This document shows, piece after piece, positions 1 through 5,679 of a stretch of DNA of 23,051 nucleotides. Position 1 is the first letter of the stretch. The number at the start of each line of letters is the position of its first letter. Position numbers and translations under genes: made by a program. This DNA comes from Desulfobulbaceae bacterium UBA2262 (GTDB taxonomy: Bacteria > Desulfobacterota > Desulfobulbia > Desulfobulbales > Desulfurivibrionaceae): NCBI GenBank assembly GCA_002347185.1, contig DDXK01000014.1:1061-24111 (forward strand), in the 5' to 3' direction. A model generated the notes under the pieces. That model made no database searches. It saw only the letters and a program-made list of their open reading frames with translations, and was not told where the DNA came from.

Positions 1-658
1 GGAAACCACCCCCTTCTACCCGCGCAGCCCCTACGCGGTGGCCAAGCTCTACGCCTACTGGATCACGGTCAACTACCGCGAGGCCTACGGCATTTACGCC
101 TGCAACGGCATCCTCTTCAACCACGAAAGCCCGGTGCGGGGCGAGACCTTTGTCACCCGCAAGATCACTCGCGCCCTGGCCCGGATCAAGCTGGGGCTGC
201 AGGATTGCCTCTACCTGGGCAACCTCAACGCCAAACGCGACTGGGGGCACGCCAAGGACTATGTGGAAGTGCAGTGGCTGATGCTCCAGCAGGACACGCC
301 GGAAGATTTCGTGATCGCCACGGGACGTCAGTACAGCGTGCGCAACTTTGTCGACGCCGCGGCCAGGGAGCTGGGCATGGCCATCCGCTGGCGCGGCGAG
401 GGTGTCAATGAGGTCGGCACCCTCCAGGCCGGCGGCGAAGAGCACACCATCGTGCGCGTCGATCCCCGCTATTACCGGCCCACCGAGGTGGAAACCCTGC
501 TGGGCGACGCCGGCAAGGCCAAAGAAAAACTGGGCTGGACACCCAAAATCTCCTTTGCCGAACTGGTGCGGGAGATGGTGCGGGAGGACTTCAAGGACGC
601 GCAGCGCGATGAACTGGTAAAACGCCACGGGTTTGAGACCTTCAATCATCATGAATAA
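1..658 (+). CDS. gmd: GDP-mannose 4,6-dehydratase, 5' truncated by window edge
   Basis: This enzyme converts GDP-D-mannose to GDP-4-keto-6-deoxy-D-mannose in the cytoplasm, the first step to GDP-L-fucose and related deoxysugars. The open frame already runs at base 2, so only about the last 218 residues are present; the N-terminal NADP-binding GxxGxxG motif is outside the window. The visible part begins with Glu-Thr-Thr-Pro-Phe-Tyr-Pro-Arg-Ser-Pro and carries the short-chain dehydrogenase YxxxK motif (Tyr-Ala-Val-Ala-Lys) near base 32. The typical Gmd segments FNHESPVRGETFVTRKI and WGHAKDYVEVQWLMLQQ follow. A GTG at 38 could be mistaken for a start, but it lies inside the conserved core. The stop overlaps the next start by 8 bp, so gmd and fcl are translationally coupled. 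Confidence 0.95.
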   Translation, partial: ETTPFYPRSPYAVAKLYAYWITVNYREAYGIYACNGILFNHESPVRGETFVTRKITRALARIKLGLQDCLYLGNLNAKRDWGHAKDYVEVQWLMLQQDTPEDFVIATGRQYSVRNFVDAAARELGMAIRWRGEGVNEVGTLQAGGEEHTIVRVDPRYYRPTEVETLLGDAGKAKEKLGWTPKISFAELVREMVREDFKDAQRDELVKRHGFETFNHHE

Positions 659-1580
659 GGACGCGAAAATACTTGTCACCGGCCATCAGGGCATGGTGGG
701 CAGCGCCCTGGTTCGGCGGCTGGCAGCGGGGGGGTATGCCAACATCTTCACCCGCACCCGCCAGGAACTCGATTTGCTCGACCAGGCGACGGTCCGGCAT
801 TATCTCGCCGAGACCAGGCCGGACTACATTTTCATTGCCGCGGCAAAGGTGGGCGGTATCCTCGCCAACGCCACCTACCGGGCCGATTTCATCTATCAAA
901 ACCTGATGATCGAGGCAAACCTCATCCACGGCGCCCACCTGGCGGGAGTGGACCGTTTGCTGTTTCTGGGAAGCAGTTGCATCTACCCCCGCGACAGCCC
1001 CCAGCCCATCAAGGAAGAATACCTGCTGCAGGGACCATTGGAAAGCACCAATGAACCGTATGCCGTTGCCAAGATCGCCGGCATCAAGCTCTGTGAGGCT
1101 TACAGGCAGCAGTACGGCAGGAAATACATCAGCGTGATGCCCACCAACTTGTACGGCCCGAACGACAATTACGATCTGGACAGCAGCCATGTCCTCCCGG
1201 CCCTGCTGCGCAAAACGCATGAGGCAAAATTGCGGGGAGAGAGGACCCTCACGGTTTGGGGGACAGGCCGCCCCCGCCGGGAATTTCTTTATGTGGATGA
1301 CCTGGCCGATGCCTGCGTTTTCCTGATGGAGCGTGATTACCAAGGGCCGTTGCTGAATATCGGCACAGGCCACGATGTTACTATTCAGGAACTGGCGGAT
1401 GCCATCATGGCGGAAGTCGGATTCAAAGGTGAGCTGGCCTTTGACAGCAGCAAACCGGATGGGACCATGCGAAAGGTTCTGGACGTCTCAAAGCTGGGCC
1501 GACTTGGCTGGCAGGCGAAAACCAGCCTGAAGGCGGGAATAGGATTAACGTATCGCCATTATCTTGCTACAGCAAAATGA
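651..1580 (+). CDS. fcl: GDP-L-fucose synthase
   Basis: This is the bifunctional epimerase/reductase that turns the Gmd product into GDP-L-fucose. The 309-residue length is normal for the family. An N-terminal Rossmann motif GHQGMVGSALVRRL (residues 11-24), the catalytic cysteine in GSSCIYPR (Cys110), the YxxxK pair Tyr137/Lys141 and the catalytic histidine in DSSHVLPALL (His180) are all visible. I chose the ATG at 651 because family members begin close to the Rossmann fold; an in-frame TTG at 633 would add six unconserved residues. It overlaps the gmd stop by 8 bp. Function is clear; which polysaccharide receives the fucose cannot be told from this window. Confidence 0.95.
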   Translation: MNKDAKILVTGHQGMVGSALVRRLAAGGYANIFTRTRQELDLLDQATVRHYLAETRPDYIFIAAAKVGGILANATYRADFIYQNLMIEANLIHGAHLAGVDRLLFLGSSCIYPRDSPQPIKEEYLLQGPLESTNEPYAVAKIAGIKLCEAYRQQYGRKYISVMPTNLYGPNDNYDLDSSHVLPALLRKTHEAKLRGERTLTVWGTGRPRREFLYVDDLADACVFLMERDYQGPLLNIGTGHDVTIQELADAIMAEVGFKGELAFDSSKPDGTMRKVLDVSKLGRLGWQAKTSLKAGIGLTYRHYLATAK

Positions 1581-1637
1581 AATTCATAAACAGCAGGGCA
1601 TCGGATATTCTCCCATAAATACGCGGGTGAAAACCGG

Positions 1638-2729
1638 TTGAATACGATCAAACTCCTCAAAACCCTGGACGCTCTTTGCGGCGGCCTTTTCTGTCGCATT
1701 TTGCCGCGAAGCCGCCGAGCGGGGAGGGTCGCGGAGGCGCGCCGCCTCCTCCTCATCCGCCCGGGCGGCATCGGGGATGCGGTTTTGCTGGCCCCGGCCC
1801 TTGGGGCGCTGCGCCGGAAATTTCCCGCAGCCACCATCACCGTGCTGGCAGAAAAACGAAACGCCGGGGTCTTTGCCCTGATTCCCGGAGTTGACCAAGT
1901 GCTCCGCTACGATGTGCCCCGCGAATTTCTGGCCGCCCTCCGCCTCCGGCCCGAACTTGCCATCGACACCGAGCAGTACCACCGCCTTTCCGCCGTGGTG
2001 GCCCGCCTGAGCGGAGCCAAGACCCTGATCGGCTTTGCCAGCAATGAACGGAGCCGCCTTTTTCACCACGCCCTTCCCTATTCGCATGACGACTACGAGG
2101 CGGAGAGCTTCCTGCATCTGCTGGTCCCGCTGGGCATCGCCCCGCCCGCCTCAACGGAGCCACCCTTTCTCTCGGTTCCCCAGGAAAGCCAGGGCCGGGC
2201 AGAGGAGCTGCTTTCGCCCCTGGCCGGCCAGCCCTTCGTCACCCTCTTTCCCGGAGCGAGCATTGCCGAACGGCGCTGGGGGGCCGAACGCTTCGCCCAG
2301 GTCGCCGGCGCCCTTTGCCGGCACGGCTACGCCTGCGTGGTGGTGGGCGGCAGGGAGGACGGTGCTGCCGGCGCCGCAATCACCGCCGGCGCGGGCGGCC
2401 TCAACCTGGCCGGGCAAACCAGCCTCGCCGAAACCGCCGCCATCCTCGCCCGCTCGGCGCTCCTGGTCAGCGGCGACTCCGGGGTGCTCCACCTCGGAGT
2501 GGGCCTCGGCATCCCCACCGTCTCGCTCTTCGGCCCAGGAATCGCAAAAAAATGGGCCCCCCGCGGGCCGCGTAACCGGGTCCTCGACCGGCGCCTTCCC
2601 TGCTCACCCTGCACCCGCTTCGGCTCCACGCCCCCTTGCCCGCGTCAGGCCGCCTGCCTGCAGGGGATCGGCCCGGAACTGGTGGTCGAAGCCTGTCTTG
2701 CCCTGTTGCCGGCAGAAAGGAGTGGCTAG
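1638..2729 (+). CDS. Glycosyltransferase family 9 (heptosyltransferase-like)
   Basis: This 363-residue protein has the two-domain GT-B layout of family 9 enzymes (WaaC, WaaF and WaaQ relatives), which add heptose or similar sugars to the LPS core at the inner face of the inner membrane. The N-terminal signature RPGGIGDAVLLAPAL (residues 41-55), the mid segment FPGASIAERRWGAERFA (204-220) and the nucleotide-sugar-binding segment SGDSGVLHLGVGLGIPTVSLFGP (278-300; only the family pattern is meant) are present. The C-terminus has a CSPCTRFG...PPCPRQAAC cluster often seen in the family. The start is TTG at 1638, 57 bp after fcl and with no strong ribosome-binding site, so a start a few codons away is possible. 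Donor and acceptor sugars are not deducible. It probably belongs to the same polysaccharide operon as gmd and fcl. Confidence 0.85.
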   Translation: MNTIKLLKTLDALCGGLFCRILPRSRRAGRVAEARRLLLIRPGGIGDAVLLAPALGALRRKFPAATITVLAEKRNAGVFALIPGVDQVLRYDVPREFLAALRLRPELAIDTEQYHRLSAVVARLSGAKTLIGFASNERSRLFHHALPYSHDDYEAESFLHLLVPLGIAPPASTEPPFLSVPQESQGRAEELLSPLAGQPFVTLFPGASIAERRWGAERFAQVAGALCRHGYACVVVGGREDGAAGAAITAGAGGLNLAGQTSLAETAAILARSALLVSGDSGVLHLGVGLGIPTVSLFGPGIAKKWAPRGPRNRVLDRRLPCSPCTRFGSTPPCPRQAACLQGIGPELVVEACLALLPAERSG

Positions 2730-2839
2730 GAAGGGCGTCTCTGTTTTCAGGGAAAACTTCCCGCCAAAACCTTGCCCTTGCTTTTCAAGCTCCCAACATG
2801 TGCCGTGTTTCTGTACATAAAATTTTTCGGGGGATACCC

Positions 2840-3229
2840 ATGTCGATCCAGACAACCTACACCGATGCGCGCGCCAGATTGGCCGGCCTTTGCGATGAGG
2901 CGGTGAAAAACCGCGAGATCGTCATCATCAGAAGGCGCGGCTCCGAGGATGTGGCGCTTATTGCCGCCGACGAACTCGAAAGCCTTCAGGAAACCGCCCA
3001 TCTGCTCCGCTCACCGGAAAACGCCCGCCGCCTGGCCCTGTTTCCCGGCGACCCGGCGGACCGGTTGCTGGTCGCCACCGGCCTTGCCCATAAGCCACCC
3101 TCCTGCCCGCCGAGGAAAGAAGCCCTCGACCGCAAGGAATCAGGGGGGGGTACCTTTCGCCTGTCAGCGAAAAAGCCGGGCATACCGTTCAGCCAGGATC
3201 CGCAGATATTTTTGTTTGCCGGCGGATGA
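2840..3229 (+). CDS. YefM/Phd-type antitoxin fused in frame to the tail of a PIN-domain toxin (probably non-functional)
   Basis: Residues 1-66 are a YefM/Phd-family antitoxin N-terminus, with IIRRRGSEDVALIAADELESL and ETAHLLRSPENARRL typical of YefM. A strong ribosome-binding site (GGGGGA) lies 8 bp before the ATG. Instead of the usual YefM C-terminus, the frame passes directly into LFPGDPADRLLVATGLAH, the conserved fourth-acidic-residue region of VapC-like PIN toxins. That part has no partner N-terminus here. After about residue 86 the reading frame is shifted: another frame reads ATLLPAEER, close to the usual end of PIN proteins. The last ~45 codons are therefore junk, and they run into the convergent hipT 3' end (overlap 3164-3229). 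I infer a deletion that joined an antitoxin gene to a toxin gene. No complete toxin partner is present. Confidence 0.65.
   Translation: MSIQTTYTDARARLAGLCDEAVKNREIVIIRRRGSEDVALIAADELESLQETAHLLRSPENARRLALFPGDPADRLLVATGLAHKPPSCPPRKEALDRKESGGGTFRLSAKKPGIPFSQDPQIFLFAGG
3036..3080 (+). repeat. 45-bp direct repeat, copy 1 (PIN-toxin fragment)
   Basis: These 45 bases are identical to 5513-5557. With one mismatch allowed on each side, the match extends to 58 bp (3029-3086 against 5506-5563). Both copies encode the PIN segment LFPGDPADRLLVAT. Copy 1 is fused to a YefM-type antitoxin and copy 2 ends a decayed vapC gene, so the repeat marks either a shared ancestral toxin family or a recombination between the two loci. 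Confidence 0.95.
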
Positions 3230-4090
3230 CAAAAAACTCATGCCGACGAGCTTCTCCATCCCGCCCCTGGCCTCGGCGACCTCGCCAAGCACCCGGTCGA
3301 TAACCCGCCCGGCCAGCCCCAGCCGCTGGCCGGCATAATAGTCCACAAAATCGCGGCGCGTGAGCTTGCTCTTCTTGCCGTTTAAGGGCAAGGCCAGCTC
3401 CTCTTCCGGATTCGGCAGCACGATGGTGGTGTTCAGCAGGTCATAGGCAGGAGTCAGCGCAATGACATCCTGCCTATGGATAAGGGAAAAATTCTTCAGG
3501 TGCAGATCCTCGTTGCCCACCAGAAAACTGAACAGGACCAGGCGGAACAGCTTCACCTTCTCAATGGCCGGGAAGGTGCAGTAGGCATCGATCAGGCCGG
3601 CGACCTGCTCCATGCTGGAGCGGTACTTTGTCTCCCGATTCCGACCGCTGAGCTGGGCGAAATCCTCGACATGGATCTTGCCCGCGCGGCCGCTCCGGTC
3701 AAACCGTCTCACGAAATAGGTCAGGGCGCCGTCCCGTCCATGGAGCAGACCATGGAGCGGAACCTCTATCCCGGCCAGCGCGGCGAGGCGCATGGTGAGA
3801 TCCTCGTTCTCCGGCACCTCGGCATAATCGGCGGTCTGCGGTTTCAGGATATAGTGCCCCCCCTGCTCGACCAGGGAAAAACGTTGCTCCTTGACCAGCA
3901 GCCGGGCCGAAAGTTTTGCCTGCACCCCCTGGATGGACATCTTGCCGGCCCGGGCGGCGGCCTCCTGCCGCAGTTCCTGGGCGGAGAAGGGAAGGGGCTG
4001 CAGGCCGGAAAGCTGGCGGGCCAGGAGCCGCAGGCCATTGGCTGAATAGGCCCCTGCGCAGGGCGCATAGGTGATGGGGCAGCGGTTCAT
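3164..4090 (-). CDS. hipT: HipT-type serine/threonine kinase toxin (short HipA-like)
   Basis: This 308-residue protein is a HipA-fold kinase lacking the N-terminal HipN domain, which is encoded by the next gene upstream. The N-terminus (MNRCPITYAPC...YSANGLRLLARQL) and the Gly-rich loop KMSIQGVQAKLSARL (residues 50-64) match the HipT group. Ser52-Ile53-Gln54 sits where HipA proteins carry the autophosphorylated serine. Other motifs seen are ILKP (Lys83, ATP binding), GNEDLHLKNFSL (192-203, catalytic Asp195) and LTPAYDLLN with metal-binding Asp217. The kinase core therefore looks intact. Characterised HipA/HipT kinases phosphorylate aminoacyl-tRNA synthetases (GltX for HipA, TrpS for HipT of E. 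coli O127); the target here is unknown. The start codon overlaps the hipS stop by 4 bp (ATGA), implying coupled translation. Confidence 0.88.
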   Translation of the reverse strand: MNRCPITYAPCAGAYSANGLRLLARQLSGLQPLPFSAQELRQEAAARAGKMSIQGVQAKLSARLLVKEQRFSLVEQGGHYILKPQTADYAEVPENEDLTMRLAALAGIEVPLHGLLHGRDGALTYFVRRFDRSGRAGKIHVEDFAQLSGRNRETKYRSSMEQVAGLIDAYCTFPAIEKVKLFRLVLFSFLVGNEDLHLKNFSLIHRQDVIALTPAYDLLNTTIVLPNPEEELALPLNGKKSKLTRRDFVDYYAGQRLGLAGRVIDRVLGEVAEARGGMEKLVGMSFLSSAGKQKYLRILAERYARLFR

Positions 4091-4398
4091 GGCGCCTCTC
4101 GGACCGTGACCGCCCCGACCGTGTCCGTGCCAACGATCAGGAGCTGGCCAAACCTGTCGTTGCGGTCGAGCTTTTTCTGCCGCAACAGGGCCTCAAGCTG
4201 GAAGCCCTCGGGCAGCAGGCCGTCAAAAAAAGGCGGAAATTCGGCAAAAAGATAGGGCTCTTCCCGCACCGGCATGGTCAGCGAAATGGGCGGGCCGCTG
4301 TAGCCGGACGCGTACTGAAAACGGTATCCGCTTCCCTCCGCCCCTTCGATCAGGTGGCCGGCAAGAGTACCGGCCAGGAAAACCTCAGCCCTGCGCAT
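4087..4398 (-). CDS. hipS: HipS-type antitoxin (stand-alone HipA N-subdomain)
   Basis: This 103-residue protein corresponds to the N-terminal HipN (couple_hipA) domain of full-length HipA. The N-terminal strand region MRRAEVFLAGTLAGHL, the segment ISLTMPVREEPY, the FFDGLLPEGFQLEALLR hairpin-helix (57-73) and the RNDRFGQLLIVGTDTVGAV end are all characteristic. As a separate gene between hipB and hipT it fits HipS of the tripartite HipBST systems, where HipS rather than HipB is the antitoxin. It contains no tryptophan; the residue after LLPEG is Phe66, where I recall the E. coli protein having a tryptophan that enters the kinase active site. It overlaps hipB by 14 bp and hipT by 4 bp. Confidence 0.85.
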   Translation of the reverse strand: MRRAEVFLAGTLAGHLIEGAEGSGYRFQYASGYSGPPISLTMPVREEPYLFAEFPPFFDGLLPEGFQLEALLRQKKLDRNDRFGQLLIVGTDTVGAVTVREAP

Positions 4399-4624
4399 CC
4401 GCCCGCTCCCGCATATAAGCCTCCCGCAGAGGGCTCTTGAAGTCCAGTTCGATGTTCAGCACGCGCAGAACCTTGAGCAGATTTTCCAGCCGCACGGTCT
4501 GCTTGCCGCCCTCAAGCTCATAGACCAGATTCTTGCCCACGCCGGCCAATTCGGCCAGGGCCTGCTGACTCAATCCGCTCCGCTTCCGGTGGAAGACAAT
4601 GATCTCGGCAAAACTTTGCTGCAT
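4385..4624 (-). CDS. hipB: HipB-like XRE-family DNA-binding protein
   Basis: This 79-residue protein consists almost entirely of an XRE-type helix-turn-helix (about residues 5-62). FHRKRSGLSQQALAELAGVG forms the first helices and the turn, and YELEGGKQTVRLENLLKVL completes the fold. As first gene of the operon it should bind its own promoter and assemble with HipS and HipT. The ATG at 4624 is preceded by a good ribosome-binding site (GGAGGG on the minus strand). The C-terminal tail is short and polar, unlike the long C-terminal strand of E. coli HipB. In known HipBST systems HipB acts mainly as the transcriptional and complex-forming component. Confidence 0.88.
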   Translation of the reverse strand: MQQSFAEIIVFHRKRSGLSQQALAELAGVGKNLVYELEGGKQTVRLENLLKVLRVLNIELDFKSPLREAYMRERADAQG

Positions 4625-4630
4625 TTATCC

Positions 4631-4646
4631 CTCCATAGCGGGAATT
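4631..4646 (-). promoter_or_regulatory. Possible HipB operator (imperfect inverted repeat)
   Basis: Plus-strand TCCC-N8-GGGA lies just upstream of hipB and overlaps its ribosome-binding site. It resembles the E. coli hip operator TATCC-N8-GGATA in half-site and spacing, although the outer bases match on one side only. A second short inverted repeat, CCCG-N6-CGGG, lies near 4703-4716. Both are candidates only. Confidence 0.3.
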
Positions 4647-4663
4647 TACCTGTTCTTTTTCCA

Positions 4664-4692
4664 TACATACCCTGAAGCGAACCGAAAAACAA
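4664..4692 (-). promoter_or_regulatory. Candidate sigma-70 promoter of hipBST
   Basis: Read on the minus strand, TTGTTT (4692-4687) is followed after 17 bp by TATGTA (4669-4664). This places a start site about 35 bp before the hipB ATG. The -10 box is a weak match. It is the most AT-rich stretch of the surrounding region, which supports a promoter here. Confidence 0.35.
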
Positions 4693-5021
4693 TAATTTTA
4701 CCCGATATAACGGGACAAAAAGACAGAAAAACCAAAAACAGCCCCTGTCTCCCGCGCGAAATCGCCAACTTTCCCCGGCATACAGGGAAAAGCGCTCAAG
4801 CGCAAACGGATAATGCCCCGCTCTCTCAAGGCATGCAACGAACAGCCGGCCCAAGGCTGCAAATGGGCCAGGCACCCTCCTTTTCCCCAAGGCCATCCCT
4901 GCCAACTGAGGGCATAGAGGCGCGAAACTGATTTTTCCGCTGCAGGTGACCATGGCCATGACTAGAGCCAAGCCAGACCCTGCTTCTCGCAGGCGCGACA
5001 GGACCATTGGGGAGGAAAACC

Positions 5022-5564
5022 ATGCAGACGGTAAAGGCGCCGGAATTCAAGGCAAAATGCCTGCAGCTCATGGATGAGGTCAACCGGACCGGCGAGGAAA
5101 TCGTCATCACCAAGAATGGCGTCCCTGTTTCTGTTCTGCAGCCCTACCGCACGGTCCCCAAAACCCTCTTCGGCCTGCATAAAGAAAAAATCGAGAGCAG
5201 GGATGACCTGATCGCCCCCTGGACCTTCACTGGGATGCCGACTGACGCTGCTCCTCAACGCCCATGTTCTTGTCTGGCTTGCCGAGGGGAACGAGCGCCT
5301 GGGCAAAAACACTCGCAAGGCCATCGACTAGGCCCTGGCAGCCGGGCAGCTTGGCGTCGCGGCCATCAGCTTCTGGGAGGTGGCCATGCTCGTCGAAAAA
5401 AACGCCTGCTCATGCATACGGAGCTCGAGAGCTGGCGGCTCGATCTTCTCAAGAACGGATTGCTGGAGCTGCCCATGCAGGGCGCAATCGCGCTTCGGGC
5501 CGGTTCGCCTGCCCCTGTTTCCCGGCGACCCGGCGGACCGGTTGCTGGTCGCCACCGCCCTTGA
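5022..5564 (+). CDS. Phd/YefM-family antitoxin, frameshifted near its C-terminus and reading on through a vapC remnant
   Basis: Residues 1-66 form a Phd/YefM antitoxin: MQTVKAPEFKAKCLQLMDEV, then EEIVITKNGVPVSVLQPY, then a C-terminal part ending RDDLIAP. A ribosome-binding site (GGGGAGG) lies 8-10 bp before the ATG at 5022. Restoring one C in the CCCCC run at 5215-5219 would give a normal end, Leu-Asp-Leu-His-Trp-Asp-Ala-Asp-stop, at about 5245. As it stands the frame misses that stop and continues to 5564 through the wrong frame of the downstream toxin. The DNA-binding N-terminus could still be made and act. A sequencing error in the C run is an alternative explanation. Confidence 0.6.
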   Translation: MQTVKAPEFKAKCLQLMDEVNRTGEEIVITKNGVPVSVLQPYRTVPKTLFGLHKEKIESRDDLIAPWTFTGMPTDAAPQRPCSCLACRGERAPGQKHSQGHRLGPGSRAAWRRGHQLLGGGHARRKKRLLMHTELESWRLDLLKNGLLELPMQGAIALRAGSPAPVSRRPGGPVAGRHRP

Positions 5565-5577
5565 CGCCCGCCGCTAA
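5235..5577 (+). pseudogene. vapC-like PIN-domain ribonuclease, decayed
   Basis: Joining frames reconstructs a VapC-type toxin. One frame gives LTLLLNAHVLVWLAEGNERL and then LGVAAISFWEVAMLVEK; a second gives RLLMHTELESWRLDLLKNG and LLELPMQGAIALRAG; the first then resumes as LPLFPGDPADRLLVATALDA before a TAA at 5575. Lesions seen: an apparent extra base just after the likely ATG (5235), a TAG at 5329-5331 where Gln is expected, a shift in the A7 run near 5395-5401, and a return shift near 5505. The first PIN acidic residue (usually LLLDTH) is Asn. With so many lesions it is a true pseudogene, not one sequencing slip. It directly follows the Phd/YefM antitoxin, as in phd-vapC pairs. Confidence 0.82.
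5513..5557 (+). repeat. 45-bp direct repeat, copy 2 (PIN-toxin fragment)
   Basis: Identical to 3036-3080, 2.5 kb upstream on the same strand. The two copies bracket the hipBST operon, so recombination between them would delete it. Confidence 0.95.
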
Positions 5578-5593
5578 AAGACGCTCCTCTCCC

Positions 5594-5621
5594 TTGTTTT
5601 TTCGCGCCCCTCTGGTATGCT
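5594..5621 (+). promoter_or_regulatory. Sigma-70 promoter with extended -10 for the YhaM-like gene
   Basis: TTGTTT (5594-5599), a 16-bp spacer and TATGCT (5616-5621) preceded by TGG give a good extended -10 promoter. It lies between the vapC remnant and the next gene and would start transcription near 5628. This rules out translation starts upstream of that point. Confidence 0.55.
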
Positions 5622-5679
5622 TGTGGCCCGGCAGGCAAAAGCAGGGCCGGGGTTTGCTTTTCAGCGATTCCTTCACTTC

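Larger units (their letters stand above)
4625..5021. other. Intergenic region between hipB and the second antitoxin gene
   Basis: No convincing gene is seen in these 397 bases. The hipB-proximal 100 bp are AT-rich and hold the candidate hipBST promoter and operator. Near the other end are a CATGGCCATG palindrome (around 4950-4960) and a CCTGC-TTCTC-GCAGG hairpin (4979-4993). The hairpin lies about 30 bp before the antitoxin ATG and could be autoregulatory. Frames open through this stretch have no recognisable protein features. Confidence 0.5.

Noticed and set aside
2750..2762. GGGAA-AAC-TTCCC as a terminator after the glycosyltransferase
   Set aside because: The stem is only 5 bp and no T run follows.
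4599..4931. 110-codon plus-strand frame over the hipB promoter region
   Set aside because: It begins inside hipB on the opposite strand, lacks a ribosome-binding site and shows no protein features.
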